From positions 1 to 64,000 of the forward strand of contig NZ_SMBX01000005.1 in NCBI RefSeq assembly GCF_004342005.1: a stretch of DNA of 64,000 nt. Reading direction: 5' to 3'. This DNA is from Paracandidimonas soli. GTDB lineage: Bacteria > Pseudomonadota > Gammaproteobacteria > Burkholderiales > Burkholderiaceae_B. Below are positions 51,213 through 62,396 of this stretch, one piece after another. Each line of letters opens with the position of its first letter. Within the stretch, counting starts at the first letter, position 1. Both the position numbers and the translations under genes were made by a program. The notes beneath the pieces were generated by a model, which did not search any database, was not told the origin of the DNA, and was given only the letters and a program-made list of their open reading frames with translations.

Positions 51213-52667
51213 TCAGCCCAGCTTGGCCTTCAGCAGTTCGCTGACCTGGCCGGGGTTGGCCTTGCCCTTGCTGGCCTTCATGACCTGGCCTACAAGCGCG
51301 TTGAATGCCTTGTCCTTGCCCGAGCGGAACTCGTCGACCGACTTCTGGTTGTTGGCCAGGACTTCGTCGATGATGGCTTCCAGGGCGCCGCTGTCGCTGA
51401 TCTGCTTCAGGCCGCGCGCCTCGATGATGGCGTCGGCATTGCCTTCGTGCTCGCCTTCCCACATGGCGGCAAAGACATCGCGGGCGATCTTGTTGGAGAT
51501 GGTGCCGTCGATGATGCGCGCGATCAGTCCGGCCAGCGCGGCGGGAGCCACGCGGCTTTCGGCGATGGACAGGTCTTCGCGGTTGAGCGTGGCGGAGAGC
51601 TCGCCCAGCACCCAGTTGGCGGCGGGCTTGGCCTGGCCTTGCGGCAGGGCTGCCACCAGCGCCTCGAAGTAGTCCGTCGTGGCGCGATCCTGCGTCAGCT
51701 GGGCGGCGTCGTAGGCGCTCAGGCCCAGGTCCCGCGTGAAGCGCTCGCGCTTCTGGGCCGGCAGTTCGGGCATGGCGGCGCGCACGCGGTCGATCCAGTC
51801 GCTGCCGATGACCAGCGGGGGCAGGTCCGGATCGGGGAAGTAGCGGTAGTCGTTGGCGTCTTCCTTGCTGCGCATGCTGCGGGTTTCGTCGCGGTCCGCA
51901 TCGTACAGCCGGGTTTCCTGCACCACCTTGCCGCCGTCTTCGATCAGTTCGATCTGGCGCTGGGCTTCGTGCAGGATGGCGCGCTCGAGGAAGCGGAAGG
52001 AGTTCAGGTTCTTGATCTCGCAGCGCGTGCCGAACTCGGCCTGGCCCTTGGGGCGCACCGAGACGTTGGCATCGACGCGGAACGACCCTTCCTGCATGTT
52101 GCCGTCGCAGATGCCCAGCCAGACGACCAGGCTGTGCAGGGCGCGGGCATAGGCCACGGCCTGCGCGGCGGAGCGGATTTCGGGCTCGGACACGATCTCC
52201 AGCAGCGGCGTGCCGGCGCGGTTCAGGTCGATGCCGGTGGAGGATTCGCCATGCGGGCCGGTGAAGTTCTCGTGCAGCGACTTGCCGGCGTCTTCTTCCA
52301 GGTGGGCGCGCGTCAGGTTGACGCTGGATTCGGTCTCGCCGACGAAGAAATCGATCCTGCCGCCGACGACGACCGGGATTTCGAACTGGCTGATCTGGTA
52401 GTTCTTGGGCAGGTCGGGGTAGAAGTAGTTCTTGCGGGCGAAGATGGAGCGCGGCGATACCGTGGCGTTGACGGCCAGGCCGAACTGGATGGCGCGCTCG
52501 ACCGCGCCCAGGTTCATGACCGGCAGGCTGCCGGGCAGCGCCATGTCGACTTCATTGGCCTGCGTGTTGGGCAGCGCGCCGAAGCGGGTGCTGCTGCCGG
52601 AAAAGATCTTGGATGCGGTGGAGAGCTGGGCGTGGACTTCCAGCCCAATGACGGTTTCCCATTCCAT
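51213..52667 (-). CDS. gatB: Asp-tRNA(Asn)/Glu-tRNA(Gln) amidotransferase subunit B
   Basis: GatB binds misacylated tRNA and activates its carboxylate. The 484 residues include [57 protein letters not shown] and the C-terminal Yqey-like helical domain ending [13 protein letters not shown]. Its ATG comes one base after the gatA stop, consistent with coupled translation. Last gene of gatCAB. Confidence 0.97.
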   Translation of the reverse strand: MEWETVIGLEVHAQLSTASKIFSGSSTRFGALPNTQANEVDMALPGSLPVMNLGAVERAIQFGLAVNATVSPRSIFARKNYFYPDLPKNYQISQFEIPVVVGGRIDFFVGETESSVNLTRAHLEEDAGKSLHENFTGPHGESSTGIDLNRAGTPLLEIVSEPEIRSAAQAVAYARALHSLVVWLGICDGNMQEGSFRVDANVSVRPKGQAEFGTRCEIKNLNSFRFLERAILHEAQRQIELIEDGGKVVQETRLYDADRDETRSMRSKEDANDYRYFPDPDLPPLVIGSDWIDRVRAAMPELPAQKRERFTRDLGLSAYDAAQLTQDRATTDYFEALVAALPQGQAKPAANWVLGELSATLNREDLSIAESRVAPAALAGLIARIIDGTISNKIARDVFAAMWEGEHEGNADAIIEARGLKQISDSGALEAIIDEVLANNQKSVDEFRSGKDKAFNALVGQVMKASKGKANPGQVSELLKAKLG

Positions 52668-52668
52668 A

Positions 52669-54198
52669 TCAGTATTGTCCCGGTTTGCGCTGGTGCCAGT
52701 CGGTGTGTTGCTGGAAGCGGTCGGCCACGGCGAGCAGCCTGCCTTCGTTGAAGTAGTTGCCGATCAGCTGCATGCCGATGGGCAGGGGCTTGCCGGCATT
52801 GCTGAAGCCGCACGGAATGGACATGGCCGGCAGGCCGGCCAGGCTGACGCCCAGCGTATAGATGTCGGACAGCCAGGCGGCGGTCGGGTCGTCGCGGTCT
52901 TCGCCGATGCGCTTTGCCGTATGGGGCGCAACGGGGCCCAGGATGATGTCGCAGGACTCGGACAGCGCCTTGCGGAAGTCGTTGGCGATCATGCGGCGCA
53001 CGCGCTGGGCCTGCAGATAGTAGGCGTCGTAGTAGCCGTGCGACAGCACATAGGTGCCCACGATGATGCGGCGCTTGACCTCCACGCCGAAGCCTTCGGC
53101 GCGGGAGCGGCCCGTCATGCTTTCCAGGTCGCCGTATTGCGCGGCGCGATGGCCGTAGCGCACGCCGTCGTAGCGCGACAGGTTGCTCGAGGCCTCGGCG
53201 GGCGCGATGACGTAATAGGCGGGAATCGACAGGCGCGTCAGCGGCAGGGAAATGTCGACGCGCACGGCGCCCAGGGATTCCAGCGTCTGCAGCGCGGTTT
53301 CGATGGCATGCGCGACTTCGGCGTCGAGCCCGGCGTCGAAGAACTCGCGCGGCACGCCGATGCGCAGCCCCAGCAGGGGCTTGGCGCCGGCGGCGTCGAA
53401 CGATTGCGCGGCGGCGGCGTAGTCGGCGCGGATGCGGCCGGGCGCGTTGGGCGCGCCGTCGCAGGTTTCCAGGCTGGTGGCGTCGCGCGGGTCGAAGCCG
53501 CTGATCGTGTCCAGCACTTCCATCAGATCGCCGGCGCTGCGGGCGATGATGCCGGCCTGGTCCAGGCTGGAGCCGTAGGCGATGATGCCGAAGCGCGAGA
53601 CCGTGCCGTAGGTGGGCTTGATGCCGCTGACGCCGCACAGCGCCGAGGGCTGGCGCACGGATCCGCCGGTGTCGGTGGCTGTCGTGGCGGCGGCGAGACC
53701 GGCGGCCACGGCGGCGGCCGAGCCGCCCGAAGAACCGCCGGGCACAGCATCGGTGTCCCAGGGATTGCGCACGGGGCCGAAGGCCGAGTTCTCGCTGTAG
53801 GAGCCCATGCCGAATTCGTCGCAGTTCAGCTTGCCCAGCGATACCGCGCCGGCCTGGCCGAGCTTTTGCACGACGGTGGCGTCGAACGGGCTGACATAGT
53901 CGGCCAGCATCCTGCTGGCGGCGGTGGTGCGCCATCCCTGCGTGACGAAATTGTCCTTGTGGGCGATGGGGATGCCTGTCAGGGCGGTGGCGCTGCCCGC
54001 CGCGATGCGGGCGTCGGCGGCCCTGGCCTGCGCCAGGGTAAGATCGTCATCGACGTGCAGGAATGCGTTCAGGTGCGCCTGGGCCTTCAGGTTCGCCAGT
54101 GCGTCCTGGGCCAGCTCGGTGGCGCTGGTATGGCGTTCGGCCAGCGCCTTGCGCAGCGCTGCGATACCGCTGTATTGGAAAAGTGTGTTCGTCGGCAT
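52669..54198 (-). CDS. gatA: Asp-tRNA(Asn)/Glu-tRNA(Gln) amidotransferase subunit A
   Basis: GatA is the amidase-signature glutaminase that supplies ammonia to GatB. The 509 residues contain the Ser-cisSer-Lys triad: K81 in [10 protein letters not shown], the S156/S157 pair in [10 protein letters not shown] and the nucleophile S180 in [29 protein letters not shown] and [17 protein letters not shown] are family motifs. It follows gatC by 3 bases. Confidence 0.97.
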   Translation of the reverse strand: MPTNTLFQYSGIAALRKALAERHTSATELAQDALANLKAQAHLNAFLHVDDDLTLAQARAADARIAAGSATALTGIPIAHKDNFVTQGWRTTAASRMLADYVSPFDATVVQKLGQAGAVSLGKLNCDEFGMGSYSENSAFGPVRNPWDTDAVPGGSSGGSAAAVAAGLAAATTATDTGGSVRQPSALCGVSGIKPTYGTVSRFGIIAYGSSLDQAGIIARSAGDLMEVLDTISGFDPRDATSLETCDGAPNAPGRIRADYAAAAQSFDAAGAKPLLGLRIGVPREFFDAGLDAEVAHAIETALQTLESLGAVRVDISLPLTRLSIPAYYVIAPAEASSNLSRYDGVRYGHRAAQYGDLESMTGRSRAEGFGVEVKRRIIVGTYVLSHGYYDAYYLQAQRVRRMIANDFRKALSESCDIILGPVAPHTAKRIGEDRDDPTAAWLSDIYTLGVSLAGLPAMSIPCGFSNAGKPLPIGMQLIGNYFNEGRLLAVADRFQQHTDWHQRKPGQY

Positions 54199-54201
54199 GG
54201 C

Positions 54202-54510
54202 TTACTCGATTACCGTGGGCACCAGGAACAGCCCGTCGTGCTGTGCGGGGGCGTTGCGCATCAGGGCGGAGCGCTGCTCGGCCGTCTGCGTGGGGGCGGC
54301 TTCGTCGGGGCGCAGGCGCAGGGCGATGTCCTGGTGCGCTTCCAGCGGGTGCGCCATGGGTTCGATACCATTGGTATCGATTGCTTGCAGGTCGGCGATC
54401 AGGCCCAGGATGCGGTTGAGGTCGTTGCGCGTGCCGGCCAGTTCTTCCGGAGTGATCTCGATGCGCGACAGCTTGGCCAGGCGCAGCAGATCTTGATCGT
54501 TGATGGTCAT
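54202..54510 (-). CDS. gatC: Asp-tRNA(Asn)/Glu-tRNA(Gln) amidotransferase subunit C
   Basis: A 102-residue chaperone-like subunit that wraps around GatA and GatB. It has the typical LLRLAKLSRIEITPEEL start and ends with LFLVPTVIE, the conserved V-P-x-V-I-E tail. First gene of gatCAB. The 250 bases to the divergent mreB gene must carry promoters for both operons. No individual hexamers were assigned. Confidence 0.95.
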   Translation of the reverse strand: MTINDQDLLRLAKLSRIEITPEELAGTRNDLNRILGLIADLQAIDTNGIEPMAHPLEAHQDIALRLRPDEAAPTQTAEQRSALMRNAPAQHDGLFLVPTVIE

Positions 54511-54754
54511 GGGAGGATGTGTTTCCTGCATGAAGGTATGTGGGGAGAAGCGGGGCGGGCCGTGTTTCCGCAACGGCGGCGTTGCTGAAAAAAACGGAAA
54601 AACAGGCGCCTGCTTTCCTGGCGAATGCCAATTATAAGTTATCATTATCGGTTTAGAACCGTTGGTCGACGGCGGCCTTTTGCGGCCGTCTGTACACGGC
54701 CTGTGCGCGAGCGGTGCGGCCAATGCGTTCCCAACCCAGATTTCTATGAGCTGA

Positions 54755-55804
<1,050 letters not shown>

Positions 55805-55967
55805 CGAAACGTCCGGTACGGTGCCGGGGCGGGCGCTTGCCAGGCGCGCGGTCCGGCAATGGCGCCGGTAACGCGATTAAGGGTCTGTTAGCCCGATAGA
55901 TCAGGCGCCTCGCATGAGGGACGGTCGGCTATAGTGTTACAGACCTTGGACCCTGGTACGCAGACTC

Positions 55968-56843
55968 ATGCAAGACAACGGATCGCTTAGGCTATTCAGG
56001 CGCGGACCTGCTGCCGAGGTCCGTCTCGTCATCCTGGTGCTGGCCGCGCTCGCCCTGCTGATCACCGATGCGCGCTGGCAGACGCTGGAGCCCCTGCGCC
56101 GAGCTGTCTCCGTCGGCATCTACCCCTTCCAGCGTCTGGTCCTGGCGCCGCGCGATGCTGTCAGCCACGTGCAGTACTGGATCGATGGCGCGGCAATCGC
56201 CCGCACCGAAAAAGAAGCCCTGCAGCGCCAGCGCATCGAACTGGCCCAGATCGCCACGCATGCGGCGCAGCTTTCCACTGAAAACGAACAATTGCGGCGC
56301 CTGCTGAACGTGGCCGGCACGGTCACGCAGCCGTCGGTCGCCGTCGAGGTGCTGTACGAGCCCGCCAACCGCTATACGCGCCACCTTGTGTTCAACAAGG
56401 GGGAAAGCAGCGGCATCAGGCCGGGCATGCCCATCATCGACGAGGGCGGCATCGTGGGGCAGGTCGTGCGTGTCACCCCCTATACCGCGGAAGCGGCCAT
56501 GCTGACGGACGAAGCCGTCTCCATCCCGGTGCAGGTCATGCGCAACGGTTTGCGCCTGATCGCATTCGGCGCGGGCGCGAGCGGCAAGGTCGAGGTGCGC
56601 TACCTGACCGAGGACGTCGACCTGGAAGAGGGCGACGTGCTGATCACCAGCGGCGTGGGCGGCGTGTTTCCCGCCGGCTTGTCCGTCGCCAGCGTGGATC
56701 GCATCGATCACGATACCGCCTCCGGTTTCGCGGTAGGCGTCGCCACGCCGCTGTCGCATCCGGAGCGTTATCGGCATTTCCTGGTGCTGCTGGTCGAGAA
56801 CACGTTCGGGGCGCCGGGCGATGCCGAGGGGGGCGTTCAATGA
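55968..56843 (+). CDS. mreC: rod shape-determining protein MreC
   Basis: A 291-residue bitopic protein: one membrane helix (about 19-38, VRLVILVLAALALLI), a periplasmic coiled coil (about 78-112, KEALQRQRIELAQ...TENEQLRRLL in outline), then the two beta-domains with SSGIRPGMPIIDEGGIVGQV and EGDVLITSGVGGVFPAG. It scaffolds the PBP2-RodA elongasome. A 163-base gap after mreB contains a TATAGT box near 55932 that might be an internal promoter, but no good -35 was seen. Its TGA overlaps mreD. Confidence 0.95.
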   Translation: MQDNGSLRLFRRGPAAEVRLVILVLAALALLITDARWQTLEPLRRAVSVGIYPFQRLVLAPRDAVSHVQYWIDGAAIARTEKEALQRQRIELAQIATHAAQLSTENEQLRRLLNVAGTVTQPSVAVEVLYEPANRYTRHLVFNKGESSGIRPGMPIIDEGGIVGQVVRVTPYTAEAAMLTDEAVSIPVQVMRNGLRLIAFGAGASGKVEVRYLTEDVDLEEGDVLITSGVGGVFPAGLSVASVDRIDHDTASGFAVGVATPLSHPERYRHFLVLLVENTFGAPGDAEGGVQ

Positions 56844-57403
56844 ACGCGGCCAGAAGCGGACGCGCGGCCGGTACGTCGCTCAGCCGTCTGGCGCCGGTGG
56901 ATACGGCGCCGTTCAAACAGCCGTCCAGCCCGGTATTCATCTGGTTCACGATTCTCCTGGCCTGGCTCATTTCCCTGCTGCCGTGGCGGCAGTGGGCGCC
57001 GGCGCCGGACCTGCTGCTGCTGGTCATCGCGGTCTGGGCCCTGAACGAGCCGCGCCGCGTCGGCCTGCTCACCGCATTCTTCTTCGGCTTGCTGCTGGAT
57101 GTGCACGACGGTATGCTGCTGGGCGGCCAGGCGCTTTCCTATACGCTGGTCGCCTATGGCGCCGTCCTGCTGGCGCGCCGGCTGCGCCGCTTCAATGCCG
57201 TGGTGCAGGCGGTCCATCTGCTGCCCGTGTTCGTGCTGGCCATGGCCATCCGGCAGATCGCCTACGCCTGGCTGATGGGCGGCTGGGCCGGCTGGGGCTG
57301 GGCCCTGTCCGCATTGCTGACCGTTGCGCTCTGGCCGCTGGCCGATATGCTGCTGCTCATGCCACAGCGCCGGCGCGATGCCGGGGATGCGGGCTCCGTC
57401 TAG
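56840..57403 (+). CDS. mreD: rod shape-determining protein MreD
   Basis: A 187-residue inner-membrane protein with five or six hydrophobic segments. It follows mreC with an ATGA overlap. WISLLPWRQWAPAPDLLLLVIAVWAL-type N-terminal hydrophobicity (core PDLLLLVIAVWAL), FFFGLLLDVHDGMLLGGQAL and LPLADMLLLMPQR-like C-terminal features match MreD. It completes the MreBCD complex of the cell elongation machinery. Confidence 0.93.
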   Translation: MNAARSGRAAGTSLSRLAPVDTAPFKQPSSPVFIWFTILLAWLISLLPWRQWAPAPDLLLLVIAVWALNEPRRVGLLTAFFFGLLLDVHDGMLLGGQALSYTLVAYGAVLLARRLRRFNAVVQAVHLLPVFVLAMAIRQIAYAWLMGGWAGWGWALSALLTVALWPLADMLLLMPQRRRDAGDAGSV

Positions 57404-57416
57404 GCGGGATTCCGGC

Positions 57417-59438
57417 ATGTTCGAGTTCAAGAAAACCAGCCATCTCCAGCGCCGCCGCATCTTCCTGCGCGTGCTGGTGGCCGGCCTGTTCGTGCTGGCC
57501 TGCTTTGCGATCCTGGGCTGGCGGTTGTGGCAGCTCCAGGTCGTGCGCTACGAGGGGCTGGCGGCCAGGGCGGACCGCAACCGCATTGCCGTGGTGCCGA
57601 TCGCGCCGAGGCGCGGCGAGATCACGGACCGCAATGGCGTGGTGCTGGCGCGCAACTACCGCGATTACACGCTGTCGGTCGTGCCCGCGCAGGTCCAGGG
57701 CGATATGCAGGAAATGCTGGACGCCCTGGGAGAGGTCGTCTATCTCAGTCCTACCGACCGCAGGCGCTTTCGCCAGGGGCTCAACCAGTCGGGCCGCTAC
57801 AGTTCCGTGCCGCTGCGCAACAGCCTGAACGAAACGGAGGCCTCGTGGTTCGCCGGCAATTCCTATCGCTTCCCGGGGGTGGAGCTCAGCGCGCGCTGGG
57901 TGCGCGAATATCCGCATGGAGAGTCGGCGGCGCACGTGCTGGGCTATGTGGGCCGCATTTCCGAAGCGGACATCGAGCGCCTCGAAGAAAACGGCGAACT
58001 GGGCAATTACCGCGGCACGCAGGTCATCGGCAAGAAAGGCATCGAAAAGACCTGGGAGCGCGAACTGCACGGCCGCACGGGGATAGAGGAAGTCGAAGTC
58101 ACCGCAACGGGCCGGCCGGTGCGCACGCTGCGCCGCACGGATCCCGTGCCCGGCGCCAATCTGCGGCTGTCGCTGGATATCGGGCTGCAGAAGGAGGCCG
58201 AGCGCCAGTTCGAGGGCAAGCGCGGAGCGCTGGTCGCCATCGAGCCCAAGACCGGGGAAGTGCTCGCCTTCGTTTCCGCCCCGTCGTTCGATCCCAATCT
58301 GTTCATCGACGGCATCGACGTGGAAAGCTGGAAGGCGCTGAACGAGTCGCCGGACCATCCGCTGATCAACCGCCCGTTGTATGGCACGTATCCCATCGGC
58401 TCCACGTACAAGCCTTTCGTGGCGCTGGCGGCGCTGGAGATGGGCAAGCGCGATCCGGCGCAGCGCTTCCCCGATCCTGGCTACTTCGAGCTGGGCGGGC
58501 AGCGTTTCCGCAACGCGGGCAGCGTGGCGTACGGGCCGACCAATATGCATCGCGCCATCGTGGTGTCGTCCGATACCTATTTCTACTCGCTGGGCCCGGA
58601 AATCGGCGTCAACGCCCTGCATGATTTCAGCAAGCAGTTCGGCTTCGGGCAGCAGACGGGCATCGACCTGGATGGCGAGCGGCGCGGCGTGCTGCCGTCC
58701 ACGGAGTGGAAGCGCCAGGCGTACAAGAAGCCCGAGCAGCAGCGCTGGTATGCGGGCGAAACGGTATCGGTGGCCGTGGGGCAGGGGTACAACGCATTCA
58801 CGCTGCTGCAACTGGCGCAGGCGACCGCCGTGCTGGCCAATGGCGGCGCCTACATGAAGCCGCATCTGGTCAGCCTGGTGCGCAATTCCCGCACGGGAGA
58901 GGTGCGGCCCACGGTGACGGCCCCCTCGCACGTCATCGACCTGAAGCCGGACAACGTGGCTATCATCCATCGGGCCATGGAGGATGTGATTGCCAGCGGC
59001 ACGGCGCGGCGGGCATTCCAGGGCGCCACGTACCGCGCGGCGGGCAAGACGGGCACGGCCCAGGTGTTCAGCCTGCGCGGCGCCAAGTATGATGCGCGCG
59101 CCGTTTCCGAGCGCCTGCGCGATCACGCGCTGTTCATGGCGTTCGCGCCGGTGGAAGATCCCCAGATCGCGCTTGCCCTGATCGTGGAGAACGGCGGCTG
59201 GGGCTCGACCGCGGCCGCGCCTGTCGCCCGCAGCGTATTCGATTACTGGCTGTCTCCCTCGCGCGTGGATGAGCGCCAGCAACAGGCGCATGCGGCGCTT
59301 GCCGCATCGGCGGATGAGGACGCGCCGGTCGAGGCGGGCGAGTCTCCCGATGCGGCGGTGCGCCCCGAAGACCTGCCTGAGGAGTTGCGCGAGGATTCCG
59401 CCAGGCCGCTGTCCGACATCAATGGAGAGCAGCCATGA
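57417..59438 (+). CDS. mrdA: penicillin-binding protein 2 (MrdA)
   Basis: A 673-residue monofunctional class B transpeptidase for lateral peptidoglycan. One membrane helix (about 20-42) is followed by the dimerisation region with RRGEITDRNGVVLARN, the head/linker KGIEKTWERELHGRTG and the transpeptidase domain. Active-site motifs: S329-T-Y-K332, S384-S-D386 (the SxD form usual for PBP2) and K544-T-G. It starts 13 bases after mreD and overlaps rodA by 4 bases. The C-terminus has an acidic tail (EDAPVEAGES) not needed for catalysis. Confidence 0.97.
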   Translation: MFEFKKTSHLQRRRIFLRVLVAGLFVLACFAILGWRLWQLQVVRYEGLAARADRNRIAVVPIAPRRGEITDRNGVVLARNYRDYTLSVVPAQVQGDMQEMLDALGEVVYLSPTDRRRFRQGLNQSGRYSSVPLRNSLNETEASWFAGNSYRFPGVELSARWVREYPHGESAAHVLGYVGRISEADIERLEENGELGNYRGTQVIGKKGIEKTWERELHGRTGIEEVEVTATGRPVRTLRRTDPVPGANLRLSLDIGLQKEAERQFEGKRGALVAIEPKTGEVLAFVSAPSFDPNLFIDGIDVESWKALNESPDHPLINRPLYGTYPIGSTYKPFVALAALEMGKRDPAQRFPDPGYFELGGQRFRNAGSVAYGPTNMHRAIVVSSDTYFYSLGPEIGVNALHDFSKQFGFGQQTGIDLDGERRGVLPSTEWKRQAYKKPEQQRWYAGETVSVAVGQGYNAFTLLQLAQATAVLANGGAYMKPHLVSLVRNSRTGEVRPTVTAPSHVIDLKPDNVAIIHRAMEDVIASGTARRAFQGATYRAAGKTGTAQVFSLRGAKYDARAVSERLRDHALFMAFAPVEDPQIALALIVENGGWGSTAAAPVARSVFDYWLSPSRVDERQQQAHAALAASADEDAPVEAGESPDAAVRPEDLPEELREDSARPLSDINGEQP

Positions 59439-60571
59439 AGCGCGTCTGGCAATGGGTATTACGCGCATTGACGGCATTCGATTGGCCTCTGCTGGTCCTG
59501 CTGATGCTGATGACCATTCTCGGCCTGACGGTCATGCACTCCGCCGTCGGCGGAACGGACTGGCGCTTCGCGGACCAGTCGCGCAACTTCCTGATCGCAT
59601 TCGCCGCCATGTGGATCACCGCCTTGCTGCCGCCGCCGCTGCTGATGCGGCTGGCCTTGCCGGCCTATCTGTGCGGCGTGGCGCTGCTGGTGGGCGTGGA
59701 ACTGGTCGGCGAGACCAGCAAGGGGGCGACGCGCTGGCTGAACCTGGGCGTCGTGCGCCTGCAGCCGTCGGAATTCATGAAAATCGCCGTGCCCATGATG
59801 CTGGCCTGGTACTTCCACCGCAACCAGGGAGGGAGCCGCCTGCTAAACATTCTCGCGGCCAGCGTCCTGCTGCTGATTCCGTTCCTGCTGATCGTGAAGC
59901 AGCCCGACCTGGGGACGGCCCTGCTGGTCTTCGGCACAGGCTTCTGCGTGATCTATTTCGGCGGCCTGTCGTTCAAGCTGCTGCTGCCGGCGACGGTGAT
60001 CGTGGTGTCGGGGATCGTGGCGGTGCTGTATTTCGAGGATCAGATCTGCCAGCCCGGCGTGGACTGGGTGCTGCTGCACGAATACCAGAAGCACAGGGTA
60101 TGCACGCTGCTGGATCCGAGCAGCGATCCGCTGGGCAAGGGCTTCCATACCATCCAGTCCATGATCGCGGTGGGGTCGGGGGGCATCTACGGCAAAGGCT
60201 ACCTGCAGGGCACGCAGTCGCACCTGGATTTCATCCCCGAGCGGACGACGGACTTCGTGTTCGCGGTGTTCGCCGAGGAGTTCGGCCTGTACGGCGGCAT
60301 CATGCTGCTGGCGCTCTACGCCTTGCTGATTTTCCGCGGGCTGACGATCGCGCTGCAGGCGCACACACAGTTCGGACGCCTGCTGGCCGGGGCGATCAGT
60401 ATGATGTTTTTCGTCTACGTATTCGTGAACATCGGCATGGTGACCGGAATGCTGCCGGTGGTGGGCGTGCCGCTGCCGTTCATGAGCTATGGCGGCACGG
60501 CCTTGCTGACGCTGGGGGTGGCCAGCGGCCTGCTGATGAGCATCAGCAGGTATCGCGCAGCGGAAAAATAG
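59435..60571 (+). CDS. rodA: rod shape-determining peptidoglycan glycosyltransferase RodA
   Basis: A 378-residue SEDS polymerase with ten membrane segments. LQPSEFMKIAVP and KQPDLGTALLVFGTG (conserved Asp region) are present. DFIPERTTDFVFAVFAEEFG and LPFMSYGGTAL are the best conserved loops. RodA polymerises lipid II in complex with MrdA. The overlap ATGA with mrdA ensures co-translation. Last gene of the elongasome operon. Confidence 0.97.
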   Translation: MKRVWQWVLRALTAFDWPLLVLLMLMTILGLTVMHSAVGGTDWRFADQSRNFLIAFAAMWITALLPPPLLMRLALPAYLCGVALLVGVELVGETSKGATRWLNLGVVRLQPSEFMKIAVPMMLAWYFHRNQGGSRLLNILAASVLLLIPFLLIVKQPDLGTALLVFGTGFCVIYFGGLSFKLLLPATVIVVSGIVAVLYFEDQICQPGVDWVLLHEYQKHRVCTLLDPSSDPLGKGFHTIQSMIAVGSGGIYGKGYLQGTQSHLDFIPERTTDFVFAVFAEEFGLYGGIMLLALYALLIFRGLTIALQAHTQFGRLLAGAISMMFFVYVFVNIGMVTGMLPVVGVPLPFMSYGGTALLTLGVASGLLMSISRYRAAEK

Positions 60572-60713
60572 CAAAATTGCCATGGCTATGCTATAGTGAT
60601 GGGCTTTTCTGGCTTATTGCGCACGGGCGAGGCACAACGCTTTGGCGCGAGCAGGCCGGAAACCACGGGCTGTCGCAGGTGCGGCAAGCCATTTTTATCT
60701 AGGAAATCCAATC

Positions 60714-61142
60714 ATGAAGACATTTGTGGCCAAGCCGCATGAAGTCAAGCGTGACTGGTTTGTGATCGACGCCAAGGGCAAAGTCCTGGGTCGTGTGGCC
60801 AGCGAAGTCGCACGCCGTTTGCGCGGAAAGCACAAACCCGAATACACGCCTCACGTTGATACGGGCGATTACATCGTCATCATCAATGCCGCAGAAATCG
60901 TCGTTACCGGCAACAAGGCCGAAGACAAGCGCTACTATCGCCACTCGGGCTATCCCGGCGGTATTACCGAAACGACGTTCCTGAAGATGCAACAGCGTTT
61001 CCCGGGCCGTGCTCTGCAGAAGGCCGTCAAGGGCATGCTGCCCAAGGGTCCGCTGGGCTACGCCATGGCCAAGAAGCTGAAGATCTACGGTGGTGCCGAG
61101 CATCCCCATACGGCTCAACAGCCCAAACAGCTGGATATCTAA
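60714..61142 (+). CDS. rplM: 50S ribosomal protein L13
   Basis: A 142-residue ribosomal protein with [44 protein letters not shown] and [20 protein letters not shown]. It binds 23S rRNA early in 50S assembly. ATG 60714 is fixed by AGGA nine bases ahead and by conservation. In-frame codons upstream are not part of it. A TATAGT hexamer near 60591, in the gap after rodA, may be the -10 of the ribosomal operon promoter. I could not see a convincing -35. Confidence 0.98.
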   Translation: MKTFVAKPHEVKRDWFVIDAKGKVLGRVASEVARRLRGKHKPEYTPHVDTGDYIVIINAAEIVVTGNKAEDKRYYRHSGYPGGITETTFLKMQQRFPGRALQKAVKGMLPKGPLGYAMAKKLKIYGGAEHPHTAQQPKQLDI

Positions 61143-61153
61143 GGAAAGCGATC

Positions 61154-61546
61154 ATGATCGGTAATTGGAATTACGGAACCGGCCGTCGCAAAACTTCGGT
61201 GGCGCGTGTGTTCCTCAAGAAAGGCACGGGCAAGATCGTCGTCAACGGCAAGAACGTCGACGAATACTTCGCTCGCGAGACCGGCCGCATGGTCGTGCGT
61301 CAGCCCCTGGTGCTGACCAACCACGTCGAGTCGTTCGATTTTCACATCAACGTGCATGGCGGCGGCGAAAGCGGCCAGGCCGGCGCAGTCCGTCACGGCA
61401 TCACGCGTGCCCTGATCGACTATGACGAGTCCCTGAAGAGCTCGCTGAAGCAGGCTGGCCTGGTAACTCGCGACGCCCGCGAAGTCGAGCGCAAGAAGAC
61501 CGGCTTCCACAAGGCACGTCGCCGCAAGCAGTTCAGCAAGCGCTGA
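61154..61546 (+). CDS. rpsI: 30S ribosomal protein S9
   Basis: A 130-residue ribosomal protein: [20 protein letters not shown] at the front, [18 protein letters not shown] in the middle and the basic C-terminal tail [11 protein letters not shown] that reaches the P-site tRNA. AAGGA precedes the ATG. It follows rplM by 11 bases, the invariant bacterial pairing, and is closed by a strong terminator. Confidence 0.98.
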   Translation: MIGNWNYGTGRRKTSVARVFLKKGTGKIVVNGKNVDEYFARETGRMVVRQPLVLTNHVESFDFHINVHGGGESGQAGAVRHGITRALIDYDESLKSSLKQAGLVTRDAREVERKKTGFHKARRRKQFSKR

Positions 61547-61590
61547 TTCCTGCGTACCGTACCGCGTTGTGCACGGTACTGCTGGCAAAG

Positions 61591-61626
61591 AAAAACCCGC
61601 GTCTCGCAAGATTCGCGGGTTTTTTT
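61591..61626 (+). terminator. factor-independent terminator of rplM-rpsI
   Basis: AAACCCGCG (61593-61601) and CGCGGGTTT (61614-61622) form a 9-bp stem followed by an unbroken T-run to 61626. It lies 45 bases after the rpsI stop. Confidence 0.88.
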
Positions 61627-61642
61627 GTCGCCGCCGCCCCTA

Positions 61643-61790
61643 GACAAAAAGCGCCCCCTCGGGGATGAGCCCGGACATCCGACAGTCCACTGCGGACTGT
61701 CGGATGCCTGGCGAATCCAAGCGGCATGCAGGCCGCGCGGTGGAGCGCAAGCGGGCGCCAGCCTGCGCAGCGTGGGGGCATTTTTTTGTC
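61643..61790. repeat. MITE-like palindromic element
   Basis: A 148-base segment bounded by inverted ends: GACAAAAAGCGCCCCC (61643-61658) and the complement of GGGGGCATTTTTTTGTC (61774-61790). Inside is a perfect 12-bp hairpin, ATCCGACAGTCC (61677-61688) with GGACTGTCGGAT (61694-61705). The right arm with its T-run could act as a second terminator. No target duplication was evident. It may be a dispersed genomic repeat or simply a compound terminator. Confidence 0.5.
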
Positions 61791-61847
61791 GAATGTGGGT
61801 GGCGCGCAGGGTGATAAAACACCCTTGCGCAAAGTCTGGCCGGCAGC

Positions 61848-62222
61848 CTAGCGTCCCGCCGCCAGCGCGGTGATTCCGTCGTTTAGACCTATGTCAGTCT
61901 TGGGAATTTCGGAGATTACCACGCGGACCTGATCTCCTCGCACACCGAGGATCTCGCGGGCTGCAGTGTGCAAGGCCGCGATCAGGGCGGCTTTGGGAGA
62001 TGGCGGGCGGCCTTCGATCAGGAAGACTTGATACTGCACCAGTTGCTCGCCGATTTGACCGGCGAGCAGCACATGCTCGGGAGCCAGTTCCTGGAGCATG
62101 ACGCGCACGCCGGAGCGTGGCGAGCCGATGCAGTCCTCGATAGCCTGGCCGGCTGCGCGCAATAGTTCAGTCTTACGGGCAGGATCATGGCCTTGCAAGA
62201 CGAGAATGGTTACGATGGGCAT
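61848..62222 (-). CDS. tautomerase family protein, double-length
   Basis: A 124-residue protein that starts MPIVTILVLQGHDPARK, giving the N-terminal Pro that is the catalytic base of the 4-oxalocrotonate tautomerase superfamily once Met is removed. At twice the 4-OT length it belongs to the fused-repeat group (as in CHMI or MSAD-like enzymes), with the second half running VFLIEGRPPSPKAALIAALH. GGGAG is 8 bases ahead of ATG 62222. The extra 56 upstream codons in frame are not part of it. It lies downstream of a MarR regulator on the same strand. The substrate is unknown. Confidence 0.8.
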   Translation of the reverse strand: MPIVTILVLQGHDPARKTELLRAAGQAIEDCIGSPRSGVRVMLQELAPEHVLLAGQIGEQLVQYQVFLIEGRPPSPKAALIAALHTAAREILGVRGDQVRVVISEIPKTDIGLNDGITALAAGR

Positions 62223-62396
62223 GACAGGGCTCCCAAAAAGACTAATTCTGGCGCTATTTGGTTGTTGTAGCAACTTATTTTCACTGGCGTCAACATCACC
62301 GCGTGAGTCGTACCTGGGGATGGCAAAACTGCGGAAGCGTTTGTGCAAGCGGACCTTGTGCGAATGAAGAGGCTGATCGAGGACCTTCAAATCAAG

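Noticed and set aside
57357-59477. 706-codon minus-strand ORF opposite mrdA
   Set aside because: mrdA carries all three transpeptidase motifs on the plus strand. The antisense frame has no recognisable family.
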